Shown here: one piece after another, positions 1-13,997 of the stretch
Position numbering within the stretch: the stretch's first letter is position 1
Layout of the letters: every line of letters starts with the position of its first letter
Source: Ligula intestinalis
Lineage: Eukaryota; Platyhelminthes; Cestoda; Diphyllobothriidea; Diphyllobothriidae
Length of the DNA stretch: 64,000 nt
NCBI GenBank assembly: GCA_036362985.1
Contig: JAYGXS010000004.1
Coordinates: forward strand, 23,385,507-23,449,506
Direction: 5' to 3'
Notes under the pieces: generated by a model
What the model saw: only the letters and a program-made list of their open reading frames with translations
What the model was told of the DNA's origin: nothing
Database searches by the model: none
Program-made: the position numbers and the translations under genes

Positions 1-3000
1 CAAAACCAGATCCACTGCGAGTTTACAAAAGATATCCACAAAGGCATGTTTCAAGCACTCCAGATAATTTTCATCATGAACCTTTCTTTCTTTGAAAGTA
101 TACCCTTCATAATTCAACGCCACCTTATGTGAAAAAAACTTTCAAAAAGGTTTTAAGTTGATAGGATTAAATAGCGAAAGGCAGACTCTTATCAGACCTA
201 ACAGCAAATCTTGTATTTTCTGACATCTTTTCCTGTGCGATTCAAAAACACATAATAACGTTGCATTCTCAAATATGTTCCATTTAAGCAAAAATTATTT
301 GCGTAGATGTGGGCAAACAGTCGCCAGCTTTAGGAAGGAGAGAGAAAATTGACGATTTCGGACTTATTTGCCGTTATCAGGCCCCATTATCTCAAGCCTT
401 GGTCGGAAACACTTGACAGAATAAGTGTTTGGTTGGCCATTGGTCCAACTTCCTGAAGAACGGTTTCATGCCCTGCATGCATCCTCAGGACGCTGCCCGA
501 AGCTAACACATTTCAGACACAATTTTTGCAGATAAAGAGGCTTGTCCTGTTTGTTTTGAGGCTTCAACTAAGAACCAAAAATATGTCTGTCTATCTCGAT
601 ATTGCTGCCTCTTTCTCTTTAAGGCGGAATGGCATAACCGGCAAAAACAAAGGAGACTAAAATAGTCACTTCTTACTTATTAACCACAAGCAGCTAGCCA
701 CAACCAACTCCAGATTCTGCCCTTTCGAGGCTTAAACCGACAACCGATTGATTAGAAGTCAAATAATTTAATCCTTGAACCACTGTGGTTGACTGTTGTT
801 ATATCGCTATCAACAACGTCCTTTGAAAAGTAATAAAAAGTAGCTTTGTGTATGAAATAAAAGGAAAGTTCTCTGAGCCAGCTCATAAACATATCACTTG
901 ATCGCTGCGATAGGATTTTTTTATTTTCTGATATTCTAGATTCCCATTCGGACTCACAGTCGATCAAATAAGCACGTAATGATAATACCGCTCTGAAGGG
1001 TGCAGTTGTCCTGACACTCCATAACATTTTCACTTGGTTACTCACGTATTCACCGCTGACTGCCACAACCGAGACATAGATTGTAGTACAACCATTGGTT
1101 ACTGACTCTTTGAGTGACTAGTTAAATAACATAAATAGGATTTGCTATATTATTCATTGTAAACCGTAGTTCTGCAATATACGTTCAATTAGACACAATT
1201 ACTTGAGTAGAATTTTAATAGTATCCAAGCACAGCCTAATCCGAGTATAATTAATTCATCGAAAGATTCCGGGCTTGAACAAGTGTCATCTAGTTAATTC
1301 AAATATTTTATGCAAAACATGCAATAACATAATTTTTTTACTCATATGTTCGAACATCACTTCTTCAGATGTTAGACGCAATTAAAAGTGATGTCAGGTG
1401 TAAAAACGCGATTATTCAGAAGAGTTTGTAGTAAAACCTAAGTTAACATGCTTTAACCTACAAGTTAAAGAGTCTCCGGGTAAGAAAAATATGATATTAA
1501 CATACAATGCTAAGGAGAGGGAAGATTGGTTTCTTGAGCTTTCTATTGAATGTCAGCCATACAGTATACACTAGAATAGGCTTTAATGGGGGCAAATAAA
1601 TGATGTTTTAGGGACGAAAATTTAAAGAACTTAAAATTCGAATTATTATTGCCGTTTCTTAAGGAAAGATATCCTTCCTACAAGTCCGCATTCTGAAAAA
1701 CACAAATTTCCCTACCTCATAGCTTCAAAGAAGAATAATTATTAACTAATTTATAAATATATTTGAACTTATAATGCTATAAAAAGGCATAAAAAATTAC
1801 CTAGGCATTTTAAAGAGTGTATTTTTAAGACGATTAGCGTGAAGTTTTTTCAAATGCCGGCATCTTATAATTACTTAAATATATTAGGAATGCGCTTTGC
1901 AATAATTGCTATTTCTCTTCCACAGAAATACTATTCTTTCGTTAGCGGGACATCTCAATATGTCAGCGTTCCATGCGATGTCACCCTTTGTACTATATTT
2001 AACCTCAGATTACTATGATCTAGGGTGAATGCTAATAAATATTGCAATTCTACTTAAGATACAAGCGAATTTAAATTGGCATTTCACACCTACTGTTTTT
2101 AATCACATAAAAATTGCATCCTATAACTACCAGTTTGTTCGTTGCAATTTTTTATTGTGGTTTTCGTACATGACTAAGGATGTAGATTCGAAACGCCGGG
2201 TAAATAATTTTTCTTTTCCATAGGCAGTCTGTCCTCCGATTCCCTGTTTCTTCGCTTTGGTTGGATCAATAACTTAAACCACTTCCTCCTGACATACATC
2301 AATTGCCCAGAAAACTGCAAAATGTTTTTTTTCCATTTTCTTAGACTAAATTTATAGGCTGAGCCCGTTAAGCTAAGAGGCTAGTGTGCAGATCCTCAAA
2401 ACTAAAGCTTTATTGGTCATTTACAGATGAATTCTTTGTCCGGGTGCATAAAACTGTTGCATACGGAGTTGCTTTAAACGATTCGCAGGTACATTATGGG
2501 GCTGTGCGTTGCCGGCGCAATCAGACAAAATAATAAACTCCGGAAAGCTATAAGATACGCAAACCCTGCACTGGATTTCTTTGTTCTGAAAGTGATTCAT
2601 TCAAAATAAACCTTTTTAGAATTACCTTATGCCAGAGCGCCAGCAATCTTCTGTCTTATCAGATCACGTACATTCGCCGATTCATTGTGGTACTACCTAG
2701 ATGGAAGCATACCACTACATATTTAAAACATGAGCTTTTTGAAGGCAGACTTAAAGCAGCCGAATTCTGAACTTCAAATTGACATCAGTTTTTGCGCACG
2801 TCTAAATAGTCAAGTGCGTGCGTATAATCTGCGTGACAAAATTTTGATAAAGTTGATGGCTAAAAAGTCAAGATTGCATAGAACTCCAGCCTATCAAACA
2901 GTTTTTTTGTGTTGGACGACAGGCAGCTAGAGCAAAAAGTACAGAAGTTTCATTAACTCCCTCTTAGGGGAGTATAATGAGGGCACACAACTGACCACTG

Positions 3001-4506
3001 ACGTCAGTTTGCCTCTGTAAAAGCTCCCATCCTCACTGTTTGTCAAAAAGCCGGTTTTTCTTGCAGTTCTGGGGACAGTCAATGTTTTTTTCAGTTTAAT
3101 TGACAAAGACTCGTCTATAGAACGCAACGTTGACTACCGAATTCGTTAAGAAGCAGCCTTAGGTTTCACACCAACTGCTTCATATGAATGAACGTTGAAG
3201 CAACTGGCTACGATTTTAGAAGCGTAGGCCAACTAGGAATTCGAGCATAACGCCCTCCCCTGGCCACATAATTTTAGTCACTTAAAAGATAGTATTTAAA
3301 TATAGCTGATTGATATTTTCTGCACAAAAGAGATATTTTAAGCCACGTTTGAAAGGATGTGAACAGTGCCAAGGAATAGGCGTTGATTAAAACCTCGACA
3401 TATTAAACAACGCCCATCAGTAATTTACAAGGCAAACGTACTTCGACTTATCCCCCTTTAACATAGCATTTAAAGGTTAGATTTTAGACAGATGTACCAG
3501 CGATTTCCAGGATTATTTATTACTGAAATTTACTGTTTCACAAAAGCTTGTAAATGCCACACTACCAAGAAGAGTGAGCCATTTTTGTTCAGTAAATAAT
3601 CCACCAAACTGATTATATAACAACCTTTAGACTGATTATAAATGGTTTTGTTTCGAATGATTATCTCCAAGTTCACAAACCAGTTCCAAGAAAAGTTAAG
3701 AGATCGCTCACTTTTTGTGTTTAAAAATCGACAGTTACTCGTTATTAATAGGGGTTTCTCCTGATGAAGGAAGTTGCATGCTTGGCTGCCCAAATGTACC
3801 CGCCCCAGTCAACAATATGTCAAACGCTATTTTTGAAAATCTGAGCAATCAGGAATAACGTTTATGAGTTTGACAACACAAGAATCCTTATTGCTGATAA
3901 AACGTTTGTGTGCTAAAGTGTGCGTTTTCTGTAAATGGTTTTCTATAGGTCAGTCATAATAGGTCCTTTAAAGGAAGATTTAATCTGCAGGATGCTTTCT
4001 GCACTTGATACTTCGGTCACATCGAAACAAGACACCAGTCATACTGAATGTCTACAAGAGGTAGTGGAGCAATGAAATTGGCAAACCAATACCATTTATT
4101 TGACTATGTCTATGACGATAAAGCCGGATGGGAATCCAACATGTCGGGCTAATACAGCTTTTTCGGCGATCGTCTACCCCTCTTTACGATGTTTTTTCAA
4201 TTCGTTTACAAACACCGCCGCCGGAAAAACATTAAAGTGCATGTAAAGTGCATTTTTCGAACTGATGATCTATACATGGCTTAAAATAGCATCGCTCGTC
4301 AACGAGGAAATTCAGTGCACTCTAGTGGCCGCTTAACATCGACAAACACTTATTGAGAATCCGGCATCTTATTGTGAATGATATAACTCGGAATGATGCC
4401 ATATGATAATCGATGTTTAAATCCGCGTATGCAGATCTTTCAAATTGAGAACGCATATCCAAATTTTGATAAACGTTAAAGTGGAAGGTGAACAAGTTAA
4501 TGTTAC
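1..4506. other. No recognisable exon: intron or flank of the SRCR gene
   Basis: AT-rich sequence with short open frames only. I looked on the minus strand for further SRCR halves or the lysyl oxidase copper-binding region and saw none. It most likely belongs to the next intron of the SRCR gene. Confidence 0.5.
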
Positions 4507-4636
4507 CTTCAGCGCAGAACACGGCGATTCCCATTGACTGGTTCTTACACTGCACACCATCGGATGATGCGAAAGTGGTACACTCGTTGAGGTCCGTTTC
4601 ATTGCCAAAGCAGTGTCCAATTATAAGCAAAGGAGC
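4507..4636 (-). CDS. Exon 4 of the SRCR protein: end of SRCR domain 2
   Basis: The reading frame gives APLLIIGHCFGNETDLNEC, then TTFASSDGVQCKNQSMGIAV and FCAEG before a GTAACA donor. G-H-C-x-G-N-E-T-D-L-x-E-C and the closing G-I-A-V-F-C are the second half of an SRCR fold. The proposed acceptor (CTCTAACAAAAAAG) keeps phase 0 with exon 3 but has a poor pyrimidine tract, and about 15 residues normally found between the two halves are missing, so a small extra exon between 4637 and 5900 is possible. The exon ends in phase 1. The gene must continue to the left of 4507, and I see no further SRCR or lysyl oxidase exon before position 1. Confidence 0.7.
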
Positions 4637-5900
4637 CTTTTTTGTTAGAGCAGGATCCTTCAGAAGGACCTACGGATCGCGGAAGAATGTAATGTGTGCA
4701 TATCATCATCCGTCAAATAGCGGACCGATGTCAAACCATCGTTAAATACGCACGACAGATCAGATCGAGGCAAGAAAATCAACCTGACCATTGTAATGTG
4801 CAAGGTGTTCTGTAGTCGGTGAAATGCCGCAGAAGACTTAAATATATCAATGCCAGACGACAATATTTGGGATACAACATTCTCATGCGCATTAGCGAAT
4901 CGACATGATTAATATAACATCGCGTCTGGAAGTAAACGAAGAATCTTAATCTACTGTCCCTCCCTCACAGCAGTCTAGTAAATGAGCTGCCTAGTAGGAA
5001 TAATTTTACAGGAAATAAGTTACGTGTTTGCGTGTCTTTCGTGTAGCTGTAGGAGAATAATGGTTTTACGTAAAGTAAATGCTTTGAACTTGTGGTTTTG
5101 ACACAAGCATTTTACCTCTTGATTCAGAATACTGAATTTTATTTGAAGATAATCCCTGAAAAGAACGATCCATTAATAATTGAAACATTGTAACAGTCAC
5201 AACGAACCTCACACTTTCGGGCAAATAAGAGCGTTTATTTTTATATTTAATCCGGTATGACTGATTGGGAATAATATTAGTCCGTACAATTGACCCATTT
5301 TTCCTATATGTGCATCCAGGATTGAGTGTTTTAACGGGATGTTGAAACATAACATGGCAGCCTTGTTCCAGTTACGAATGGGTAAATTTCACGTAAATAT
5401 AACTCCTAGCTTACTTCATCGTCCAGGTAGGGCAAACACGTTGACATGGAGAAACGATGCTAAATCCTCCTCCTTCGGACGTTTACGATGAGATCATACA
5501 GGCTTATTATAGGATGCAGCAACCTTGATATATGAATAGACAAAACGCAGATGTTGTGTTACAAAAGTACTTTAAACCGAACAGTTTCAATACGTTCATC
5601 CGTTTGGGTCAGCTAACCCATTTCCAGACAGCCTGACCTTATGGTACCCAACATATTTAATGAATGTTTTGAATGTGGCGAGATATCATGTCGCTGGATT
5701 ATATTGTCGACTCCCCCGTACACCGAACGTCATAATTTCTACCAATAGATCTATTATAAATGTCTTTTATCTCAGGTGCATTTTTTGTGCACATTAGTTC
5801 AGATGTTTTATGCATTAACACAGAAGCGACACAAACATATAAATCAATGCCAGCCCTCCACCATCTCCGGCTATACGGGTGGCAAAATGTGCCGGCTCAC

Positions 5901-6101
5901 CTTCTTGTATGCCGACGCATACGGGTAGCCGATGGACCTGCAGGCGACATTTGCCTCAGGCCCGAAGAAACGATCCGGACAGACGCCTCCTACGACCGTG
6001 ACCGCGTCGGCGTCGTCCTGTGACCGTGGCTCCTCGATTAAGATCATGACGATGCCTGCTTTCGGACCAAACTGTTTACCAACCGTCACTCCGAATTTTT
6101 G
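5901..6101 (-). CDS. Exon 3 of the SRCR protein: start of a divergent SRCR domain 2
   Basis: Acceptor CTTTATCTTGTTGCAG and donor GTGAGC bound exactly 67 codons, phase 0 at both ends, which suits a direct join to exon 2. The translation includes KFGVTVGKQFGPKAG, then VVGGVCPDRFFGPEANVACR and SIGYPYASAYKK. The G-V-C-x-D, V-A-C-x-x-I-G-Y-P spacing is that of the first half of an SRCR domain. The usual tryptophan of the W-G-x-C-D-D motif is absent, as is common in the second SRCR of LOXL2-like proteins. Because 10.2 kb separates it from exon 2, an unrecognised small exon between them cannot be excluded, but phase does not require one. Confidence 0.75.
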
Positions 6102-9100
6102 CTGCAACAAGATAAAGCTTATTAGAGGGAGCGAGAATTTTGCCTGACATAGAATATGACCTGTAGACGGGATGGGTCGAATAGGAGTGCCGCGTTTAGC
6201 AACACATGTCTAGGTAAGGGTACACATGTAGGTGTTTTAGCTTGACGACATTTATGTTTGTATCGTTAGCAGCATCCTAGTTGTTTGACAGGTGACTGAA
6301 AAGGCAACAGCTGCTTGGCCGCCTAAAACGGATGTGACAACACTTTTATTGTAAACAACGAAAAGCTTAACTCAGGACAAAAATTACGAAAAGAGGATAA
6401 TGCGATTGTTGTAACTTGGAGGTTACTGATCTGTCAAAGCAGGTAATTGCTGGACTCATTTGCAACATCTAACGCAGTTGCGGTAAAGCCAAATACCTGT
6501 GACAATTTGAGAAAATTACCTGCTTGCGGTGCGGTCGTAGTGAGTTGGAAGGAAGCTAGCTTCCACATCATGGTCTAGTTGGGTGGTTATTATTTCTGCT
6601 GAATTGCTCAGAAACAATGCATCGTTCATGGCATGGTTACAAGATCGAAATGTATTTTGTGACAATACAAGCAGCACGGGTGTTAGCTAGCAGTCGTGAC
6701 ACGTGTTTCACCGGTATTCTGCCGCTGCTTGACAGAGCTGTGATAGGTTCTGTTTGTAAAAACGCCTCCAGGCATTCGTCATCTATACTAGCAAAGCTTT
6801 GAATGAACTTATCTACTCCGAGTTAGGAAATTATTTTAAAAAAAACAAAATGCTAATAATGGAAATGCGATAGGCGTCAAAAGTCTTTAAGAAACGTCCG
6901 TGTTATTGACACCTTCCAATAAGAGCTAGTAAAGTCCTCCGAATAATGACGCTTTCAAAATAAGGCTCTCGCCGCTGAGTTACAGTAGAATTTTATAAAA
7001 ATGAAGAATCTTATATATCCTCATATCCTTATATTTTCCTACAACAGGTTGTTAGTGCTATATATATGGGAAGTTGCTGTAGCAGGACACTGATGAACAC
7101 TATTGGAATGGTGATTACATAAACATTCCTAAAAATATTAGAACTTTTAGGCAGATATGCAAAATAAGTGTTCCTCCCTTGTGAAAATCCCGGCAGCTTC
7201 AGTGCAATTCAAACCCAAATGTATGGTTTAGATTATTTTGTCCAGAAAACCAGTAGTCAGTGCATTTATAGCTACGCAAGTCCTTTTCTAACGACAACAA
7301 GAAAGCAAAATTGAAAACTGTAACTGTCTCTTCGGCAGTGATCATTATGTTTACCTTTCAGCCCCTTAAATATAGGTTTTTGGCTACGTTTATTATCATA
7401 TGGCAATCTTCGATCCCCAAAATTCCTACTTTGCGATTTACGAAAAGATTAGTGAATAAACGATCAGTTTTCGTTATCTAGCCCGATCTTTAGTTATTAG
7501 TAGTTTGTGGTACTTACTGCATCCTCCCGTTCCCATTTTTCTTCTTAAGAACCGCTTAAACCAACGATTCTGCCATTCACGTTTGCCTTGGCCTACATTC
7601 CAAACTGCAATGTTTTCGACTATTTAACGTCAATCTTACGTGAGTAAATTGCTATCTTCCTTCTCCTCCTTACAAAATCTTACAAGGTAATGCATTAAGA
7701 GGAGAATGTAATGGAATGTTCTGGCTCAATTAAGCTTATTGATTTTGTGCTTCATATGAGTGAGGATAATTGACTGGAGAAGCTCGTTCGTTCCTCTATC
7801 GTCTGCTGCCTATGTATTTAAGGTAGCTGGGCATCGTTCAATTAACAGTGGACATTTTGCTGCAGTAATTTGATTTGGAAACACTGCTTGTGCTGAGATG
7901 TACAGAGTCTGCCAATGGATTCCAAAAAATACGAATTTGGTATAAAGAACATTATTTCAAAATTTTCTGATTGCCTGTGCACGTTTTGTCTATTATCTCT
8001 TCCATGAAGTGAGTTTCCGGATAAAAATGGCGGAAAACAACGAATGTCTGTGTTCCTTATTCCTTAACGGCATGTCAGTCTTCCACCACATTCGCGGCTT
8101 AAATTGAAAATCTAAATGAAAAACACGTTTCAATGGAAACTGAAACAAAGTAATTTTTATAGTCCCCCAGGATAATAAGTGCGACAGAAAGTTAAACATT
8201 ATTTTAAAAATTTCCATAGTATTACATACTATAACGTATGACAGGCCAAAAATTAAAAAATTTCAATGTTCTAGTCCGCAAAAAGCGTAATGTCATAAAT
8301 TAACTTGATTGGAAATCTAGGTCATAGAGTAAAACAGAATCGAGTTTTAAGATTTTAAAAATTCAATGAATGTTTATGAGTGCCAACACGTTTGCTTTGA
8401 ATACGATAATCGGAAACCAATCACAAAATACAGGGCTCAATATTTGTAGCCCAAACTATGTTCCATTTTAGCTGTCTTTACCTCAGTTAATAACGAAATT
8501 TCCCCAAAGGAGAATGCTGCTTACTGGAAATGATTCTTCTGTTGATAGCACAGATTGAACAGTCACTAAGTAATGAAGATACTTTCATGGCGAGTTTATG
8601 ATTGCAGTACAATTTGTCTGAGCTCATGAGCTTATGGTTTTAAATCGAACCATTTTCTCAACAAATAGTGCAGGCAATTTAAGCAGCTCCATTTTCTGTC
8701 CCTACGAATATGTAATAAGCAGCCTAACATCTAAATTGTCGAAATGAAATGCTAAAAGAATAACAAGGCTCACAGTTTGGATGTTGTTTTATATGTTTAT
8801 TTATTTGAAACACGGTAAGCTGTTTACAAATAAATGACTCGTTGCTTGTCTGATTTACGCAAGGAACAAATGCCAGATTTGGCAACATGTTTGCTTTCCA
8901 AATATTCATGTAATTTCCTGCCTAACTGAATATTGCAGGGAAAAAACCTCTTGTTCGTGCTCACTGTGCAGTAAACAAAACTTTACTATAAACGGGGAAC
9001 CTTTCAAACAAACGGAAGTAGGATTTTATGTCCATGAACACTGGTAAGGTCTTGTAATACAAAATCGTTTTTTTGAAAACAATAGGGTAGATCCATAATA

Positions 9101-12100
9101 ACCGTACTTGACTCTATACTGCGTCTCCGCATTGTTGATAAAAATAGCGTACACATTATGTATCTGCCTTCTGAGTATGTATTATTAATTATAAGAAAGT
9201 ATCCAAAAATAAGCATGGCTGAATAAACACTACACGAGAGAGAAAGATGACACTATTAGCCGTCGTCACTCAAAAGGAATAGTTATTTGTCACTGTAGAC
9301 TGTGAACATCCATCGATTCGTCTTCTGATCATAAATAGAAAATATACATAGGAATTTAATCTTCATGAACAACATGACATGGTCAATGCGTTTTCTTCAG
9401 GCCAGACGGTCCATTAATCATGTTTTAAAGTCCCGCTTTAAAATAAACCTGTGAAGTGAATCCAGATACTTATATGTCGAAAAGCTCCCAAAGAGAGCAT
9501 ACTGTGCCGACTGCAACTTTTAATAACAATCTTTTTTTGGTTTGGCTGGCTATTCAATTTGGAGAGTGGCCACACTGGCGGTTGAATACATTCACAGTCA
9601 ACAGCAACATGTCTATGAATAGGTTGACGGACATTTTCTGCTACAACGACAAATTGTGAAACAGAATAGGTACATTAATTTAATAGGGTAGTGCTCCTGT
9701 TTGTGGCATAAAGAGATGTGAATATGATAATGCTTGCAAGTGTAAGATTTTTGATAACAGCAATTTTCTTCGCAGGCCACCTTGGATCTACATTTAATTA
9801 CTACACACAGCCCACAGACCAACCTTTTGAAAGTTGGCTCAATGCAAAATTCAAAGCAACACTAGGGACATCCTGACTATCTCTTATGTCTCATAGACTC
9901 CATGCTGTTTCAAACACAACTGTAAAATCAACCAAATAGTCAAAATTCTTTGTTTGAACTTAAAACAACTGATGTTTGTAGATTTTTGATGTTTGTTTGC
10001 ATAACCTTTCATTGCTTAAGTCATTCCATGTGCCTTTTTGTAATGTATCTTAATAATGAGACTTATTTAAGTGATTTAAAATATTGCATCTCAGTTGAAT
10101 GCGAGTTTACAGTAAAAATCAATCGGCAGCAGTAGTTTAAGTAGTTTATCTTATACATCTCTAGTTCCAGCATTTCTTCCTACGGAAACAGTGATCAGAT
10201 GATTTTTATGAGTGGGGAATTAGGAAAGGCAGTGGAATATAAGTAAATAACTGCTGTATTCATTTTTATTTTACTATATTAACCAAAGGTGTTGATTTAT
10301 ATCTGTATTATAGACAATGCATTCTGGAGAACTTGATTATCAAAATGCAGGCTTCTAGAAATTTCCGAAAAAATAGAAATTGTGGTTAGGAGACCACCTA
10401 CTTTACCTTACCTGAGATCCAACTTACCATTCTGGAGTAACATTAATATAGTCCGTGGCCCGAAGTTCTGTGCACACTTTCAATCAACATTTGAACAACT
10501 TGCTCCCAGCGGCCGCGGGAAACAAAATCAACGACATTTTTTCCACTTTATTGTTACTTCTACAAATTGCCTTCATTGCCTATCCTATTTTCCCACTAAC
10601 AAAAATGTTGGGACTGCGGGGTTTATGAGTTTGACTACTTAAACAACTTCTGCCAGTTAATCTTTGTTAGAAAATGCTAATTTAGAACCAAAATGTGCTT
10701 TTAAAGGACTGGTTGGGCGGATCGTGCGTTATAGGCATTTTCGTGTGAAAACAGAACATTTCACAAGTTATCGAATCAAATGAGTTTAAAGTTTGCTCAA
10801 TATTTTGATGAAATTTTACACTTAAGTTCAAAGAAGATGTGCACATGCGAGATGATATGCTGTCAGCCTGGAGCACCGACATTTAGACTGCTCCATGTGA
10901 TAGCGTCTAGAGCTCACCCCGAGGAGCAAAGTGCTGCGTTTCGCGTAAATGATTTACAGTGAAGCAGAGTTTCGACACCACTGCCTTGCTGGCAAACCCA
11001 GCTCAGGGCGACATATTGATGAGCTGATAACCCTACAGCTGGTTGACGCAGCAACTGCAACCTTTAGAAATACGGATTACAAAATTTAGCTTTTACCTAT
11101 TCTGAAACGTATTTTAAGTTGCTGTACCGGACAAGCAGGCAAAGTTCGCATCTTTTGCGTCTGGCAGCCATTGGCTAAGAGCGCTTAGGCTTATGATATG
11201 CTGCGTACATATTTTGATAAACTTTTTATACTGGTACTTGACATACTGTTTTGCTGCTCGGTGTTTGTTTTTCAATACTGCGAAACCAATTTCCTGCCTT
11301 AAATTCCGTCCTTCACAGCACGCAATTGTCTGTGTGCAGTAAAGAAGATCAGAAGGGAACTTTATTCACTTAGTACTGAAATGTCAGCTTAAGTGAACTC
11401 CTTGTTTTTACGCACACCTGACTTAATGCAGTATAACACCATATAAATATCGATTTCACGAAATTCCGCTTTAACAGACACGACTCAAGTAAACTCTAGC
11501 ATACCGATCGCACAAAATTATTTGTAAATTCGTCAACGTGTGGTAGCTTGGACAGCCATTTCTCCTTTCGCAATAAGATATATGTAATTATATAACTGAT
11601 GGCTCTTCGTAGCATATAATAAAATGGATATCAGTGGCACTGTAGTTAATGTTTTGATTGCCATCAGAAACTGTAGGTTCAGTTTAATAAAGAAGTTCAG
11701 CCTTCAAATGGTGAATCTGCCTTCCCCGTACCGTCTCAAATGCCCTAGCAACATAACAATTTTCAAAGTTGTACTAAAAAGCTAGTTTTATAGTAAGGTT
11801 CCCTGATTTTAATGAACTACTTTACAAGAAAGCAATCCTCTGGTTTAAATATAATACCATTACGTCAATGCTGCAGAATGTGGTATTTTTCAATGATATA
11901 TTCGATACGGTAAGTGTTTGATTCATTATAAACAAATGCACTATGTGAGGCTGCATTGGGAATTGCAGCCGAAAAAATCAACTTTTACAGTAAGCAAGCA
12001 ATTTCCTACTTCTATGCGTTTACAAGAATTTTAGAAAATTTCAATCTCAAATTACTAAACTGACTTTTGTATATCTTATTTAACTGAAGCTTAATATAAG

Positions 12101-13997
12101 GAGGAAGATTTTTAGTACTTAAGTTTCCAAATGCATAGCACATTCATGCAAATTGTGTCCAATATACTCCTCTGTGGTTTAAATCATGATTTTACATATG
12201 CATAGTGCTATTTGCAATATGCAAGCAGACATTCTTTAACTACTGATAGATTGTAAAAACGGCAAGGCGCAAAAACAATTGCCCTATTCGGACAGTGAAG
12301 GAAAGGTTATCAGCAATCCTTGTATGCACGGTTAATCAAAACCTTTTCTGTCATTTGGGGAGTATGGGCAGTCAGAAACAATCAAGTGTTAACAGTTAGG
12401 CGTAAACCGATCAGATACAGGACACATCCCCCTAGTTTCTGATGTTTAGTGTGGTCGGAAATCCCTCAAAATTTACCACATGGCTAATTGTAATGTTTCC
12501 TACTAAGTTCCAGTAAAATATTTGTTATTTTTTAGACATTTAACTGTAAGAGAGAGACTCCTGTAAGTGCGTTCCCGGCTTACTTGCGGTCATCAGCAGG
12601 AGACACTCTATTCCAGTGTAGCAGCAGAAATTGCCGCTACCCTCGAGTAGGTTAAATATATGTTGGTACGATCAGCAGCGCATCTAACACATGTCTAATT
12701 AAACTTGGGGAAAAAAGGCTCTGGCATTCGGCCAAATTATCATGCAGGGTATCATACAGGGCGTTGCATTTCTGCAGACAAACGTTGCTATCTATATAAG
12801 TATTACTAATTTTGGACCCAGTAGGCGTTATTTTTTTAACTATTGTGGTTTTCGTCCTGCATTTTATTTGTGGCGGTCTATAGCATTAGCAAGGTTCACA
12901 CGTCTGGGGAGGTTTGGAAGTAAAATAAAAATTGTTATGAAATTTGATGCAGATATACAAAGTTGGATGCTATTTCAGAGCTGGCGTCAATGTGTAACTT
13001 GCCCTCACAAACGGATGCAAAATGTGTTTGGAAAAGGGTCTCGGTCAGAATTCAATCTCATTTAACTGTTTTGGAGGGGTTCTGCTATAGGCTACTTCAT
13101 TCAGCTTCCCGTTAGCTAGAAAAGATATATTCTTAAGCCAAACAGGCAAGAAACCAAAGCGAGTCCACATTTGTCCTTGTTATTTACGAGAGATCTACTT
13201 ATTGAAACCATGTGAAAAAAATGCATTTGCCACTCAAATAAAAGTTAATACTTCTGATGAGGATTGCAGTCATTGTTGCCTAAATAGACAACATCAGACG
13301 CATTCATTATGGCTGCACCTGCAAAGGGAAAGCTATTAATAGAAGAAGACCGTAAAAAGCTGGCTATATGTATCTAATGGCTGACGATCAGACTATGTTG
13401 ATATTGGCTATCTGTATCTTGCTGCTATCGGCCACTAAGAAATATTTATTGATACATATCCTGGGAATCATTTGTTTCTTTTTAATGTAAGCTTCTTCTC
13501 TCCGTTCAAAACAATCACCCAAATCACACAGGCCTTCATTGTGCAAGTTAACTTGATCATAAATATATAAAAACATGTGGTCAGCCTACATTCGATGAAT
13601 GTGACACGATTCTACCCAAATTAATTAGTTTCGCCAGGAATCATGTTCTTTTAAATTTAAACCACTTTAGGGAAACAACTGTTTTATAGGCATTGACACT
13701 AGTTTGCCGAAGAAAATAATAGCATCGGAAGCAATCGCCTGCCTTTTAGAACTTTCGCGACCCACTTTTAAACAGGTAAGTATATTAGGTGGCAGAAAAA
13801 TATTGTTCTTTACAATAAAAGGGTTCGTTTTTTTAAGTGTGCAAAACTGCTAATCCACAGTTCTTAGGAATAAGTAAAACGATACTAAATTAAAACTGTG
13901 GACGGATTTGACATTTTTCGTCAAATGTGTATCTTGTTAAGTGATTTTAATTAAAGAAGTCACAAATTCTACAATATTCCCATTCTTGAGTGGAGAA
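6102..13997. other. Large intron of the SRCR gene, left part
   Basis: No coding signal, tRNA or recognisable transposon protein. All open frames are short and show no family resemblance. Confidence 0.5.
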